This document shows positions 1 to 13,203 of a stretch of DNA of 64,000 nucleotides, in pieces. Source of the stretch: Helicostylum pulchrum. Lineage: Eukaryota; Mucoromycota; Mucoromycetes; Mucorales; Mucoraceae. The notes below the pieces were generated by a model. That model made no database searches and had not been told where the DNA came from. It saw nothing but the letters and a program-made list of their open reading frames with translations. The translations under genes were made by a program, and so were the position numbers. The stretch spans positions 33,225-97,224 of the forward strand of contig JAIXMO010000077.1 in assembly GCA_025677825.1 (NCBI GenBank), read 5' to 3'. Position 1 is the first letter of the stretch, and each line of letters opens with the position of its first letter.

Positions 1-2903
1 CGAGCGAAGTATACACAGTGATATTAGGCCGGCTTCTGTCAAATTAGATAACCAGCATTTATAAGCAAGTCCCAGACCTCGAACAATACGCGTGTAGACA
101 CCTTCCATCGCGTGTAACATCTCCATAAGAACTAGTAACGGAGGAATTTCAGGAGAGTCAAAATCACAAGGGCCCTTTGCGGAATGAATAGAAAAGGAAC
201 TTTCTGTGGATGGTAATATTACAACCGTAGTCTAAAATAGATTAGGTTAGTATTTATTTTATAGCGCCATCATCAAAGAAACTTTACACAGTGACCAGGT
301 CTTTGGCCAAACAAACCAAATACATCTTTGGACCTAATGACAGGTGGTAGTGATTTAAATTTACCCTACAAGAGCAAATGAAAACTAACTGTTATTGTGA
401 TTGTTACAAATGTGTGTGTGTGATCAGTTCCGCTTTCTGTTTTAAAAAAAAAGTTACCTGACAGCGTTTCCAAGATCTAAATACGCTCCTGGGTTTTTTA
501 AGATTTAATACGTTTCCCATAACATGGACCCGTAAATTCTCACCTCGACATACTATAAAAAAAAAAATTAGCTGGGTATATAAGAAGTGGGTTTATATAA
601 AATGGCTTCTTACGTATTGATCTAAAATCATTCATATCTTGAATTACTTGATCAGGATTGTTTCTCAAGTTTTCCAAGACGCGAGGAAGGAAAGTATCTT
701 GATATAAGTAACTACAGGCGGCTTCTGTTGATTTAGTAATATCGGTGTGAATAGCTCGAATAGTCCAATCAGTCACTAGTTTTCCACTTCGTTTTGCTTG
801 AGGGATATCGTTTAGTGTTTTATTTACTGCAACAACTAGTCTAAAACATAATACACGTTTAAACACAAATAAATTATTGTTATTGTTTTTTTTTTACCTA
901 TCATGGGTGAATTGAATATTCCACATTAAATGCTGTAACCAGTGTACACCAGCGGCATATTTCTTGGCCTAATAAAAAAAAAAAAATCTATTAGAGAAAA
1001 AACAAATATTGGAATTGTTTGTATCTAGTGTACCTCAACTTTAATTGTAACGACAATGTATTCACGGAAAGAAGCTTGATAACCCAATGAAGCATCATAA
1101 GAAATGATATCCAAATCTAACTTTTGAATAACATCATCGTGATTAATGTGGTTTCCATCGTCAATACGAATAGGGGAAGAGAAAATGGTGTCCATATACA
1201 TTCTACCATAAGGTCTTAAATGAGAAGGCATAGAAGATGTGTTCATATAAACCGATATAGTTACAAAAGCAGAAGAAATATCTACATATTTTCATTTTTT
1301 TTTTTTAGTTTTATGAAACGTTCTACTCGTATATATATATATATATATATATATTTTGCTACTTACGATCGTATTGAATAAAGTAAGGAATATCCTTCAC
1401 ATGACCATCTCTATTGACATGTGCTTGAACAGGATTTACAGGCAACGGTGTTGTACTCCGATAATATGGATTGATAGCACTCAGTACCTCAATAGAGGAT
1501 ATACTGGATACACTAGGTATAGGAAAGCCTTCCATGATTCTAGATGGTATTTGAGCTTCGTTCATGCGATTGGCATGATCCAACTTTGCAGCTAATATCT
1601 TTAAACCTTCTTCACCGAGCATTGCTCGTTGATTTTCAGTTCTTTTTCTTTCATCAAGTATTAAATCTGTTGAAAGTGATTGTGATGGTTTGCCAATTAA
1701 TGCAGTATGACATGTATCGATATAAGTTCTACAAAAGATATTTAGAATAATAATAATATTTTGTATACATATAAAATTACTTTACTGCTTTAAAAGTTGT
1801 AACCAATCTTCTTTTGTAAAATCAACTAGGATATCTAAATATTTTGCTTGTTGTAAAGCATTTACAAAATCATCACTACCCAAGTCTCCATAAAGACAAG
1901 CTACAAAGGGAAGACAGAAAAAAAAAAAGGATTATAAGGTAAATGTTTTAACAACAGTGTAACTCGGATAAGTACCTGTGATTGCGGGTAAAGCTACCAT
2001 ATATGTAGCACGAGTTTCATATTCATCAAGAAACTATATAACACAAATACGGAGGTTATTTGTCAAACCCCAAAATAATAATAATAATAATAACGGTACC
2101 TTTTGTTTTTCCTTTCTAATTAAAGCTATCATTCTCTTCATATCAATGGATTGGGTATTTAGTAAATGATGTAATACCGAAACTAATTTTGGTACGATTT
2201 GATCTGCTTTATCCAATGGGACATTTTGAAAGCTTGCAGTGATCGCCATTCTACTTCTTTCAGCAATTCTAAAATCCAATTCGGTACAGTAGGGGTCATT
2301 TCTTTCGACAAAGACTTTTTTCAAGGGAGCGATAGGAGTATCACTGAGGTAGATATTCAACATGTGAATTGCCTGTATTTGTAAAAATGCGTTCCATTCG
2401 GGACCTAACCAAGTGACAGACACTTCACCCATACTACTGTTTTCTTCACCAGGAAAATAGATTGTTTCAATATGATTCGATTGTAAATCCGGGATATGCG
2501 GTGTAGGCATCCAAGGCTTTTTGATGGCGCTTGGTAATAATGTGAAATGATGTCTGTCCAAGATTGCTTTATCGATTTGTTCTAGCGTCGATAAAAGATG
2601 AACTTGATCTAGTTTACCAGTAATAACAATAACTAAATTATCGGGTTTATAAAACTGACTGTGGTACTGTCGGACTAATATTGAAGGGATAAAGAGAGTT
2701 GGGTTATTTTTTGTTTATTATGATTATTTATTGTTATTTACTTGATTCAATTTTTAAACTTCTCAAGTTTTCCATTAAACCGCCCGCTTCGTTTTGATAA
2801 CCACTTTCTTTTGGATAAATCAAATGTTGTAATTTACGTTGCATTCTATCATTGATTGAATTTTCGCGTGCTTGCATTTCACAATATACAACCTATAATA
2901 TTT

Positions 2904-2938
<35 letters not shown>

Positions 2939-3854
2939 TTTTATACATGTAAAACAATAACAATAAATAAATAAAATGCTAAACTTACACCTAAATAATC
3001 AAGGGGTAAGGATAGTTAAAAAAGTATAAAATTAGCCTCAATCAAAAAAAAATAATTGTGTGTGTAATGTTATACACGTACCAGCATCCTCTCCGTTTTG
3101 ATCGATATGATGAACTTCGGTATAGAAACCTTCATCCGTTAAAGTAGGAAATAAAATATGATCTACATAAACAGGTAAAAGCTGTAAAAATCCGTCGCTT
3201 CCGGCTGTCGTAATTGCTAAATGAAGAAAATTAATCAGTAAAAAAAAAAAAAAAGTAGTAAAATATATGTGTACTACTTACTATAACAAGTGTGGTCGAT
3301 ATCAGTCCACGCGTTGGTTCCGGGAGCATAAGCTCTTGGAGCAAGAGAATCAAGTGCACCCTAAATCAAAAAAAAAAATGGTTACTAAACTGGCAGCAGC
3401 CACAGGATTTGATTGTATATACTTTATATGGATATTTCTCACTCCCGAGAAATACAAGACTAGCAAATTGGATTAGGAACATAAATGTTATATCTTTTTA
3501 TTATTATTATAAACTTACTGTTCAAGTGTATGTGGACAGCCATCATCGTTCATAACTTGATTAAAAAAAGAGATTAATTCAATTTGTTTCATCACCAAAA
3601 AAATAAATAGTATATACCTTTGGTAGCTAAAGCTAGAAATCCACTTACAAGAGGGCCTACAATATAAAAAAGTTCAGCAACACTGCTTACAAACGAGAAG
3701 ATATATTACACATTTTACCTTCTACGTCAGCGTGAACAGCTGTTAAACCTGTTTTTGAACTTTTATATCTTTTTACTTGAATTGTTTCACATGGATCCAC
3801 TGAAAACTGACTAAAACTGATGAAATCGTCTGTAACTGTTGGTGTCATTTCTTC
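1..3854 (-). CDS. M16-family zinc metalloprotease (partial, C-terminus off the left edge)
   Basis: Many short exons on the minus strand join into an M16 (insulinase/pitrilysin-type) peptidase. Near the N-terminus the exon at about 3520-3555 reads NDDGCPHTLEH, which contains the inverted zinc motif HxxEH (HTLEH); the next exons continue HLIFLGSEKYPYK and LAPRAYAPGTNAWTD, typical of the M16 N-terminal lobe. A central exon (about 2100-2561) carries the conserved segment around IYFPGEENSSMGEVSVTWLGP. The exon at the left edge reads RIVRGLGLAY, like the C-lobe Arg/Tyr substrate region. The overall pattern resembles the cytosolic M16C group typified by yeast YOL098C rather than mitochondrial presequence protease, and no targeting peptide is seen. 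The start is taken at the ATG at 3854, but the frame stays open upstream (LVKLKEE) behind a possible acceptor, so a short 5' exon may be missing. The family is clear; the orthologue is inferred. Confidence 0.85.
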
Positions 3855-4456
3855 TTTTAATTTTACTAGCCCTTAAAAAAAACAAAGAAGAAAGAAAGAA
3901 ACGAAAAAGATAAAAAAAAAAAAGGGGTAGAAATATATACAATTTAAAAAAAATGGTGTCAAAATATAGGCGTGATGCAAAGTTTCAAAATTGTCAAAAC
4001 ATTCATTTTTTTAAACTCATCGTTTTCCTCCTTTTTGTCTCTGTTTGTTTATAAGCACAATTAAAATATAATCGTATATCTCACAAGGTGAATAGTTTCT
4101 TGTTGCGCGTATTACTGTCAATCAAGAGCGGCAAAAAAAAAAAAAAAAAAAAAAACTATCACTTGTATAATTTGTTTTATGCGTTTTTTTATTTTCGTAT
4201 TCCGGGAAAAGAAAAAGCTGTTATAATTTGTGACACCCATCTATCAGTATTTTGAAGTATAAGGCAGTTAACTCGAAATATATTTTTCTTTTTGATACCA
4301 CTTATATTCCGTATTAATAAAAATATATATATATATGCTTTATTGTGACGGCGAAGTTTTACAATTGGGGTTTAAGCTTCAATGCAAGGGATTTTAATTT
4401 TCATTTCTTTCTCTTTTTCACTCACACACATACAACAAAATATTAAAAAAAAAAAA
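3855..4456. promoter_or_regulatory. Divergent intergenic region between M16 protease and TPS2-like gene
   Basis: About 600 bases of AT-rich DNA separate two divergently transcribed genes, so it should hold both promoters. It contains several A/T homopolymer tracts (for example an A run at about 4133-4155) and a TA-rich stretch at about 4320-4336. An AGGGG pentamer at about 3923-3927 matches the stress-response-element core known from yeast trehalose genes, but a single pentamer in this setting is weak evidence. No RNA gene was recognised. Confidence 0.4.
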
Positions 4457-7390
4457 ATGTCAATTGATACTAGTCAATTAAAATCGATTTTTCACTACGA
4501 AGAACCCAGCGAAAAGCTAACTGGAAAAGTGATTAACGTTGTAAACCAAATCCCGTACAACTGTTCACTTACTCGCCACCAAGAAAAAGAAAATCTGATT
4601 GAAAAATTAGGAATAAACCAAGCTAATCTTTTAGATGCTACACCAATTTCGCATATTGAAAGAAGAAGACGTTCTACCATCGCAGGGCTCGGTCAGACAA
4701 ACATTTGGAAATTGTCAAATCGCAGAGGCCATTCGGCAATGTATGCCGCTCTCGATTCACTTAAAAAGGATTACCGAACCCTTTATATTGGTGGTACAGG
4801 TGCTATTTCCACTGAATCCAAGTTGCCCGTTGAAACCAATACTTTAACCCTGGGAGAAAAACTTTCCTTGACTCATCTATTAAGATTGAGCCATGATATG
4901 GTCCCCATTTTCATAGATGATAAATTATCCTTTGGTCATTACGAAGGGTATAGTAAACAAGGTAAACTATTATATAAAAACATAGTTTGGTGCTACACAC
5001 CAAACGGGATTTACCTTATTTAGGTTAACCGGTTTTTTTTTTTTTTTTTTTTTTTCGCTTGATAGTTCTTTGGCCATTAATGCATTATTTAATGTGGCCG
5101 GATACTGTGGATGAACTTGCTTTTTGGCATGACTATGTTAAAGTAAATGAGATATATGCAAACGAAGTGATTAAAAACTACGAAGAAGGAGATATTAGTA
5201 AGTTAAGCTTTTTTTTTTAATTACACTTGTAATACGACGTGTTTTTCTTACAAAAAAAAAAAAAAAAAAAAAAAAAAACTTGATTTCTATATAGTTTGGG
5301 TACACGATTATCATCTAATGCTTGTTCCACAAATAATTCGTGCTTCTTTACCTAATGCTCCTATCGGTTTATTCGTCCATACACCCTTTCCAAGTTCTGA
5401 AATCTTTCGTTGTCTTCCTCGTAAGTATTATAGATTCATCATCATGACATCATATCTTACACATTATATATTTAGATCGTAAGGAAGTATTGGACGGTAT
5501 TTTGGGAGCAAACGTAATAGGATTCCAAACCTATAACTACGCGCGCCATTTTGCATCCAACTGTACACGTATTTTAGGCTTTGAATACACACCTTCCGGT
5601 ATTATCGGTAACGGCAACCTGATTCAAATTGGTATCTACCCTATTGGTATTGACGTTGAACGCACCCGAGACCATTGCCACCGCCCCGGTGTAGCTCCTA
5701 AAGCCCAAGCCATCCGTGAACGATACGCCGGGAAGAAAATCATTGTCGGAAGAGACAAATTAGATCCGGTCAAGGGCGTTCTTCAAAAACTAGAGGCCTT
5801 TGAAATCTTTTTAAACGATTTCCCAGAATGGCATCAAAAAGTTGTGCTGATTCAAGTCACTTCACCAGGTGTATTGAATTCTCCAGAACTGGAAAAAAAG
5901 GCATCTGAATTAGTGAGTCGTATCAATAGTAAATACGGTTCGTTAGAATTTACACCTGCGAATTTTTTCAATCAGCATATTGATCGTGATGAGTACTATG
6001 CGTTGCTTCAGGTTGCGGATATCGGCTTAGTCACACCTGTCATTGATGGCATGAATACGTCCAGTTTTGAGTACATTGTTGCACAAGAAGAACATCACAG
6101 TCCACTCATCTTATCGGAATTTACGGGGACCGCTAGTAGTATGGGTGATGCTGTCATTGTGAATCCCTGGGACTTTTCTGAAGTAGCTCGTGCAATTGCT
6201 GAATGTTTATCAATGACCGAAGAAGAAAAACGAATGAAATATCAGGTATGTCACACATCTTTTTTTTGTAACCTTGGTTTTTATTAAGTGGGATTTTTTT
6301 TATTTGTATAGCAACTTCACAAGTTTGTTACTTCACATACAGCTAGTTACTGGGCTAAATCTTTAGTCAAAGGGTTAATCAATATTCCTAAAAACATTTG
6401 GGCAACTACTGTTCCACTTGATGTTTCAAGAGTAAAGACAGAGTTTTCAAGTAGTCGTAAACGCGCCTTTTTCTTTGATTATGATGTAAGTTTTTGTTTT
6501 TTATTTTTTCTTTTGTTTCCAAATTTTTAACTTATTTTTTTTTTTTAAAAAAAAGGGTACTTTGGCTCCAATTTGTACTGATCCGGAATTAGCCAAGCCT
6601 TCTAATGAAATATTGACTATCTTGACAAAACTTGCACAAGATCCTAATAATATTGTTTGGGTTATTTCCGGTAGAGCACAAGTAAGTTTTTAGTTATTTA
6701 AATGCCAAGTACTCTAACTTAACATATATAAAATAGAAATATTTAGAGGGTTGGTTGGGTCATATTCCTAATATTGGATTATCTAGTGAACACGGATGCT
6801 TTATTCGCGACCCTAATAGTAAGATATGGGTAAACATGCTTGATAATGTCGACATGTCATGGAAAGACGACGTAAAGGAAATCTTTGAATACTATACTGA
6901 GAGGACTCCCGGTAGTTTCATCGAAGAAAAAGAATGCACTTTAACATGGCATTATCGTAAAGCAGATCCCAAATACGGGTAAAGTACTTGAATTTATACA
7001 TATATTCTTTAAACTAACCCTATAATATTACTATATAGTGCCTTTCAAGCGATGGAAATGCAAAACCATCTGGGACAGAATTTTGTTGGTAAATTACCAG
7101 TTGAATGCTTAACTGGTAAGATGACTGTTGAGATTCGTCCTAGTCTTATCAACAAAGGAGTGATTATTAAACGTGCATTAACTCAAAATACTGAAATTGA
7201 CTTTATCTTGTGTGCGGGCGATGATAAGACGGATGAAGACATGTTTCGTATTCTCGAAAGAATTGAATTGTGTGGTATTGAATCAATCAAGTTTACCGTT
7301 ATGGTGGGTTCGCCCGATAAAAAGACATTAGCTAATTGGAAAGTGGATTCTAGTAAAGATTTCGTTCATGTATTACAACAACTTTACTGA
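4457..7390 (+). CDS. TPS2: Trehalose-6-phosphate phosphatase with GT20 domain (Tps2-like)
   Basis: Eight exons: 4457-4961, 5066-5197, 5295-5420, 5476-6245, 6312-6485, 6556-6681, 6737-6978 and 7039-7390, giving about 808 residues. All junctions keep frame. The N-terminal two thirds is a GT20 (trehalose-phosphate synthase) fold with LWPLMHYLMWP, VWVHDYHLMLVPQ, FVHTPFPSSE and GFQTYNYARHF. The active-synthase VDRLDYIKG motif is replaced by GRDKLDPVKGV, as in Tps2-type proteins, so this half is probably not the main synthase. The C-terminal third is a HAD-type trehalose-phosphatase: FFDYDGTLAP (nucleophile DxD), WVISGRAQ, GLSSEHGC and CAGDDKTDEDMF. The expected role is dephosphorylation of trehalose 6-phosphate to trehalose in the cytosol, in stress and spore carbohydrate metabolism. 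The sixth exon has an unusual AAAAAAAAG acceptor. Orthology to Tps2 is inferred from domain order and motif variants. Confidence 0.93.
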
Positions 7391-7514
7391 TTTATAAAAT
7401 AAATATTTTCTTTATTTGTGAAATGCAAGAGGAAGGGGGGGGGGGGATATGTAATTTTTTCTGCAGGTTTTTATATTTGGACAATACAGAAATTGTTGGA
7501 TGAAGGAACCCCAC

Positions 7515-7773
7515 TTATGGGTGTACAGGACAATGTTCTAAAAATAAATAAAAAAAAAAAGAGTTTAATTATTTATATTGATACCTAGAGAGAGAGAGAG
7601 GTCTATTATAAAACCTTACTTGTCATATGTACTTGAGATCCACACACCGCGCAAGAAGATCTACCAGCGTTTGTTGTGTTGGTATTCGGTGTGGAATCGA
7701 TACTTGTTTCTTCATAAGTAGCGTGATATGAAAATTTAATGATGATAGTTGTTCTAATAGCAATTTGATTCAT
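7515..7773 (-). CDS. 58-residue zinc-knuckle (CCHC) microprotein
   Basis: Two exons (7620-7773, then 7515-7537) join over a consensus GTAAGG donor and a TTTTAG acceptor. They give 58 residues starting MNQIAIRTTIIIKF and ending CAVCGSQVHMTKHCPVHP. The C-terminus is an exact CX2CX4HX4C zinc knuckle, and its last Cys is supplied only after splicing, which supports the gene model. A Ser/Thr/Asn-rich linker precedes it. The gene sits tail-to-tail with TPS2 (125 bases between stops) and shares no frame with it. Zinc knuckles usually bind single-stranded RNA or protein; no function can be assigned here. A short isolated knuckle could also be the remnant of a Gag-like protein, although no retroelement sequence surrounds it. 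The next 330 bases (7774-8104) hold only AT-rich sequence with a short ATT/ATA repeat. Confidence 0.55.
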
Positions 7774-8104
7774 TTTTAAAAAAGTGTATAATAATAATAA
7801 TAATAATAAAAAAAAGGAAAAAAGATTTCCTTTCTCTCCCTTTTTATACAGGATTGACACACTTATCTAGATATCTATCAAAGGAAATATGTAATATGCA
7901 ATATAAAAATCGTGCTTTTTTGTTATTTTATGAGAAGCCGGTGGTAGTGTTACCATCATCCCTTATCGATGAACAAAAAAACAAAACAAAAGGAAAACGT
8001 TTTTAATATGGGATTCCTATCATTTTAGGTGCACGAATTATTCCGAAATAGACACACAATAGATAACTTTTTTATTATTATTATTACTAAAAAGGGGTAT
8101 TGAT

Positions 8105-11100
8105 TTATAATATTTTCCATTGAGTTTGTTCAATTTTTTCTTTACAAGAGTAATGAACTACGACACCGTTTGGAAATACGGCAAATACACTATCAATAAA
8201 ACAAAATAATTTAGTAATTTTTTCTGGCAGTCTTATAATGTAACAAACCTATTTCCGATCCTCTTGTTGCACTGAGGACACATACGGTCATCTGTAATTT
8301 TGACAGCTCTTGACCTATAAAACATTAACTGCTCTTCCACCTGGATTTGTTCCGCCTTTAATAAATTCTTTACGATTAAATCCATATTACGATTCTTGTT
8401 TGTTTCTCGAATGTATTTTTCAAAGAATGGGAATAACCCGTAGAGTTTTGTGGGAGTAGGCAAGATGGCTAATACCTCACTTGCATTGATATGCGAACCG
8501 TGATGAGCAAGTAAATCCAAAGCGGGTTCAATTAATGGTTTTTGATTATTGCTAGGTTGTAAGTAAACCTTTAATAAAGTCAAGTACATTTTTTCTCCTT
8601 TAACAGGATCTTCTTGATATACTTTTGTGCAGTATCTATAAAAAAGTTGGTGTAAATAATAAATAGTGATAGCGAATATAAATAATTTACTCTTCTGCCA
8701 TAACGTAATTTTTGAGTTTATAAACATAAATATCTAGTGCTTGGTCGTGCTGTCCAATACGACTCAGTAAGATTGCACGTTCTTCGAATAAATCTATATA
8801 AACAAGAAATTAATATATTTGAGTGCTATCGCCCAAAAAAAAAAAAAAAAATACATACCATCTATGGGTAACCGAGATAATATTTTTTCTGCTTTATAGT
8901 ACGATGAATCCGTCAAGAAAGAAATAAGTCTAGATCTCAAATTTTTTTTTTTATCTTTATCGACTATCAAAATAATAAAAAAAAAACGTATTAGCCTCTA
9001 TTAAATTAAATAAACAATTACTTTACCTTTCTTATCAGAATGAATTTTGTCAAGATAAGCTATTACAAGCCTGTTATGAAACTCGGGAGATTCATCATGC
9101 AAGTCTTCAATAATATATTCCAAATACTGTATAGCTAAATCACTGGAAATAGATTCCAAGTGTTGTAATACTTTATCACGAGGAAACGTTTCTACTTCTG
9201 CTAAATCGTCGATAAAAATCTATTTTAAAAAAGAAGGAGAGGTCAATACTTTTTTTTTTGTAAAAGAGTCGTAATCTATTTTAAAAAATCTTACATCCAT
9301 GCCATGTTTTGGATCCTTTTCCAAGACCCATCGTGAGTACTGTAATACAAGATCGAAATAATCCAATCCCAATCGTTGCAAGTAACGTATTGTTGGCAAA
9401 ACCCCTCTTAAAGGTCCATCATTTTGTTTACCTAACCTATTTTTTTTTTAAAAAAAGTGTCAAAAATAAACTATAATCTATTTGTCCATTCTATCTTACT
9501 TTTCTAATAAATCTAAAGCTTTTGCATGTAATCCTTTACAGTTATAAAGATCAACAAGCTCCTTGTATTTCTAAAATAAGAAAATTATCGTCAAGTTTTT
9601 TTTTTGGTTTCACCTTGTAACACACCCCGATTTACCTTCTTATCCATTAGTATGTTTTCACATTCCTCTACATCACAATGATTTTGAACACGAAGTAAAG
9701 GGCCCACAAGCGCGTCATTGGTCATCATATATGATTTTAAAAGCGACGTATCAACAAGAGTAGCTTGATACAACGTATCATCTTCTTCCTCGACACTGAC
9801 CGACTTATCCGAAGCTGCCTTTGTTGACGACTGATTTAAGCGTCTAGCTAATTTCTGACGCTTATCAGTCAGATACCGAATTAAATAGCTGACAGCGTCA
9901 CGAAGATTGAGACCGGTCAGGGGAACCGTCTCACTCTTTTTCAGGTGACTACCACTATGATGACTAGCCACTGTCGTTGCTTTACTCCGGATAGATGTTC
10001 TACTAGGGGGTCGATCAGGTTCCTCCAAATTATCTTTGCGTCGTTTTGTATGCGAAGACATAATACTAGACGTGTCGTCATCTTCGTCCTCGGCATGCAT
10101 AGAGTTGGTCTTGGCCAAACTACCTGAAATCATTTCAGGGTAAAGACTAATGACTTGTGAGGGAGGTGTATCTAATTCTTGAAACAGACCAAGTGCTGTA
10201 TCGTATTCACCGCATCGGAATAAATCATGCGCATAAGCAGTGCGGATCGTGTTTAGTTTCTTTTCCTTATTTTCAACAAGTACTGCGTCAATTTGGTCCA
10301 ACAAACTGACCGCTTCTTTATACTCTTGCTTTTCTACTAATTGATCAATCTATAATCATCGTGTTACTTTTTGTTTTAATGATAAATAGTGTAGTTTTCT
10401 TACCTGAGAGGAGAAACTAAAAGGAGTTAAACGGTAGATTTGTGAGGTACTGGCAACATAGACTAATTTTCCTTGGTTTAAAAATCGAGCATTGGAAAGT
10501 TCAATTTGTTGTACGAGGGTTAATGTTTGAATATTTCGAACTTCAACGTGCTTGGGGAGAATAGCAATTACGTAGGGATAAGAGTAACCGATTTGCTCTG
10601 GAGTTCCTGACCATTCAATACCGACTTTACGAGTAGGGGTACCATCCAAGCCCAAAAATATACTTACATCTGGGTTAATGATAAAAAAGTTAGTGTCTTA
10701 CTTTTTTTAAATGTGTAAGGTCAAAAAACTTTACGATCTCTAGCAAGCAGCATTTCGTTATTGGGTATTTTAGTAATCATGGGTTTTCCACCTCGAGCAC
10801 CAATCGACATATTATAAAGGTTGTTCAAGGCGCTCATAGGACCTGCTTCTGCTACACCAGATGGTGCGAACAATTCTGTTAACTGTCCTTTTTCTACATC
10901 CATCAACGCATACTCTGTTGAAAACCCAAGACAAATTTTAGTAGTACCAACCCAAGACATTGTTTTAATACGATCAGGGATATTTAATTCCTATTTTACA
11001 ACAAAAAGTGTTATTTTTTTGCTTGCATACAAGTTAAATATATAAATATACCTTTGTTTCATAAAACTCTGTATCCTTCCATACAAATACCAACAACTTC

Positions 11101-11701
11101 TTTCTTACAGCTACAGCAAGTCGAGTAGTTAAAACCGGAATTTGTTCTTCAGGGCTCATTTCAACCATGGTTTGAATAGCAAATAAATTAGCACCTTTTG
11201 TTTTTCCAAGTGCCATTCTTAATTCAAATGTACGCAAGTCATGAAGACTCACCAGGCCATCTATTTGTTTATTTATTAGAGCAGGTGATTTCTACAACAA
11301 CAACAACAACAAAACTGTACCTGAAAGCGAGACAAGCACGTCAATTTCTTTAATGATATCTAGTTGTTCAATAGGTCTTTTGGAGAATGTCTTGATGGTT
11401 TGTACAAGTGTTACTTCAGGTACTTCATTATCGTCAGCCACTAACATTGTAGGTTTAGTATATTTGCTCTTTTAAAATAAGCATGGTTATTTTATTTACC
11501 AAGGGGTTCTTTGGTATCATATACTAAAAGTTGTCCAACACCTGTACCAATTAAAAGTCGATCGCCTTTAAAAAAAAAGATAAGTATTCTCACCTCATTA
11601 AAAAAAAAAAGAAAAAAAGAAAGGTAATTACCATGTGCAAAAATAGACTCTATACGAGTCAACCTGTCTACAACTGTAGTTACTTGAAAAGCATCGTGCA
11701 T
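8105..11701 (-). CDS. VPS39: Vps39/Vam6 HOPS-complex subunit
   Basis: A minus-strand gene of more than ten exons from ATG 11701 to TAA 8105. The N-terminal exons encode a citron-homology (CNH) beta-propeller (MHDAFQVTTVVDRLTRIESI, then pieces ending near 10.4 kb such as SNARFLNQGKLVYVAS). The middle contains a Ser/Asp-rich loop and the Vps39 domain-1 region (about 9.6-10.3 kb), followed by helical clathrin-repeat-like exons. The C-terminal exons read MCPQCNKRIGN and then VFAVFPNGVVVHYSCKEKI, the hallmark Vps39 C-terminal zinc-binding segment. The known family role is as a HOPS/Vam6 tethering subunit binding Rab7/Ypt7 at the vacuole and at vacuole-mitochondria contacts. It lies divergent to the bHLH gene 1.5 kb away. 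Family assignment is firm because both the CNH and the terminal domains are present. Confidence 0.9.
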
Positions 11702-12070
11702 TTTCACTCAGTTATTAAAAAAGTGACAAGAAAAAAAAATAAAAAAAGAGAAAGAAAAAAAATAAGCGGAGCTAAGCGACTTTAGAGTTTCACAACATGT
11801 AAGAGACGTCATGAGTGGTATTGGGGTTTTCCAAGAGTTGATGGTGTTTGTGATCCGTACCGCAACAAGTATTCTATCACAAATAAATATAATCAGGGAA
11901 ATAATATTTTCTTGACCAAGATATAGTTTGTTAAAATGTTTGAGAGTAGAAAAATAGTTTACCAGCTTAAACACATAATTTCACGGTCGATTAAGCGTTA
12001 CGCATGAATCTTTTTTTTTCCCGCTCGAGAAAAAGATACTTGAAACAATAGCGCGCGCGGTCTTTGGTCT

Positions 12071-12117
<47 letters not shown>

Positions 12118-12710
12118 AAAAAAGATGATGAAAAGGTACGCTTGAAAAAAAAAAAAATTTTTTTTTTCTGCAAAACTCTATACTTGTCAGATACTTTTGC
12201 TAAGAAGGATCTTTTTTAGAGTCTTTGGCGACGTACGTATCTCCTTGATTAATACTGATGCTAACACTGGCATCATTGATTCTGCTGATAATCTCATTAC
12301 TCCTTATCGTATATTAATTATTAAGGATCGTTCCATTGTTTGATAATTTTCTATTTATGATTTGTTTGGTGATAACATACCAGTATTTTTTAAAAGAAAT
12401 CATAACTACAATGTATTTCTTTTTAAAATCAAAGATATACTGTTGTACTAGCTCGGTACTTGCTGATCATTTATAATTATAGCACAACACACAATGAATT
12501 GGTCTGCTGCAATAAGACGATCTGGTGCAAGGAGGAAAATCAATCGTTTTTAACGATAAAATTCCCTCTATCATGTTATTGGCTGTTGAGGGTTAATTTT
12601 CTAATAGGTATTTCCCCCGCCTACATAAAAAAAAACGCTAAATAAAAAGTAAAGAAAGAGAAGAGAGAGAGATCATAAATTAAAAATGAACACGTGCTAC
12701 GTGTAAAAAC

Positions 12711-12743
<33 letters not shown>

Positions 12744-13203
12744 GAAATGCATAAAAGACTAGATTGACAGGTAACATATTCTCACTAAGACAAGCCTTCT
12801 TTTTTCTTTATTGCTTTTGTTTTAAACAACGATTTTTTTTTTTTTTTAATAGTATTGTGCAGTTGTAAAAAAATGTTTTTTTATCAGTTGGATGTTTCAG
12901 AGAAAAATCATTCGTTTAAACTCAATTGATTAATAAAGTGAATACCCCTTATTATTTAAAAAACAAGTATGAAGAATACTCTATTTACAAGAACTTTTTT
13001 TTTTCTATTTAATGCCCAGCTGTATACAAAACGTATTTTGTATAAACTGACGGGGTAGTTCAAGTTGTATGGATCGGGACAAGGGGACTACTTATTTTTA
13101 GAGAGAATAAAAAATAAAAAAAACTTGCAACCTTCTCTCTTTTTTCTTTATCTTTCATCAACCCCTTCCCTTCTTTTTAATATATACTCTCCTTTCTCAT
13201 ATC
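11702..13203. other. Long AT-rich intergenic region with poly(A) tract
   Basis: This 1.5 kb gap holds no gene I can support. It contains an uninterrupted A run of 43 at 12073-12115 and A/T runs at about 12148-12169, 12715-12742 and 12833-12849. An open frame ending at the TGA at 12341-12343 reads GDVRISLINTDANTGIIDS and may be a worn coding fragment of unknown origin. As the gap between the divergent Vps39 and bHLH genes it should contain both promoters; a pyrimidine-rich stretch just before 13204 (13130-13200) looks like a fungal core promoter. Confidence 0.4.
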
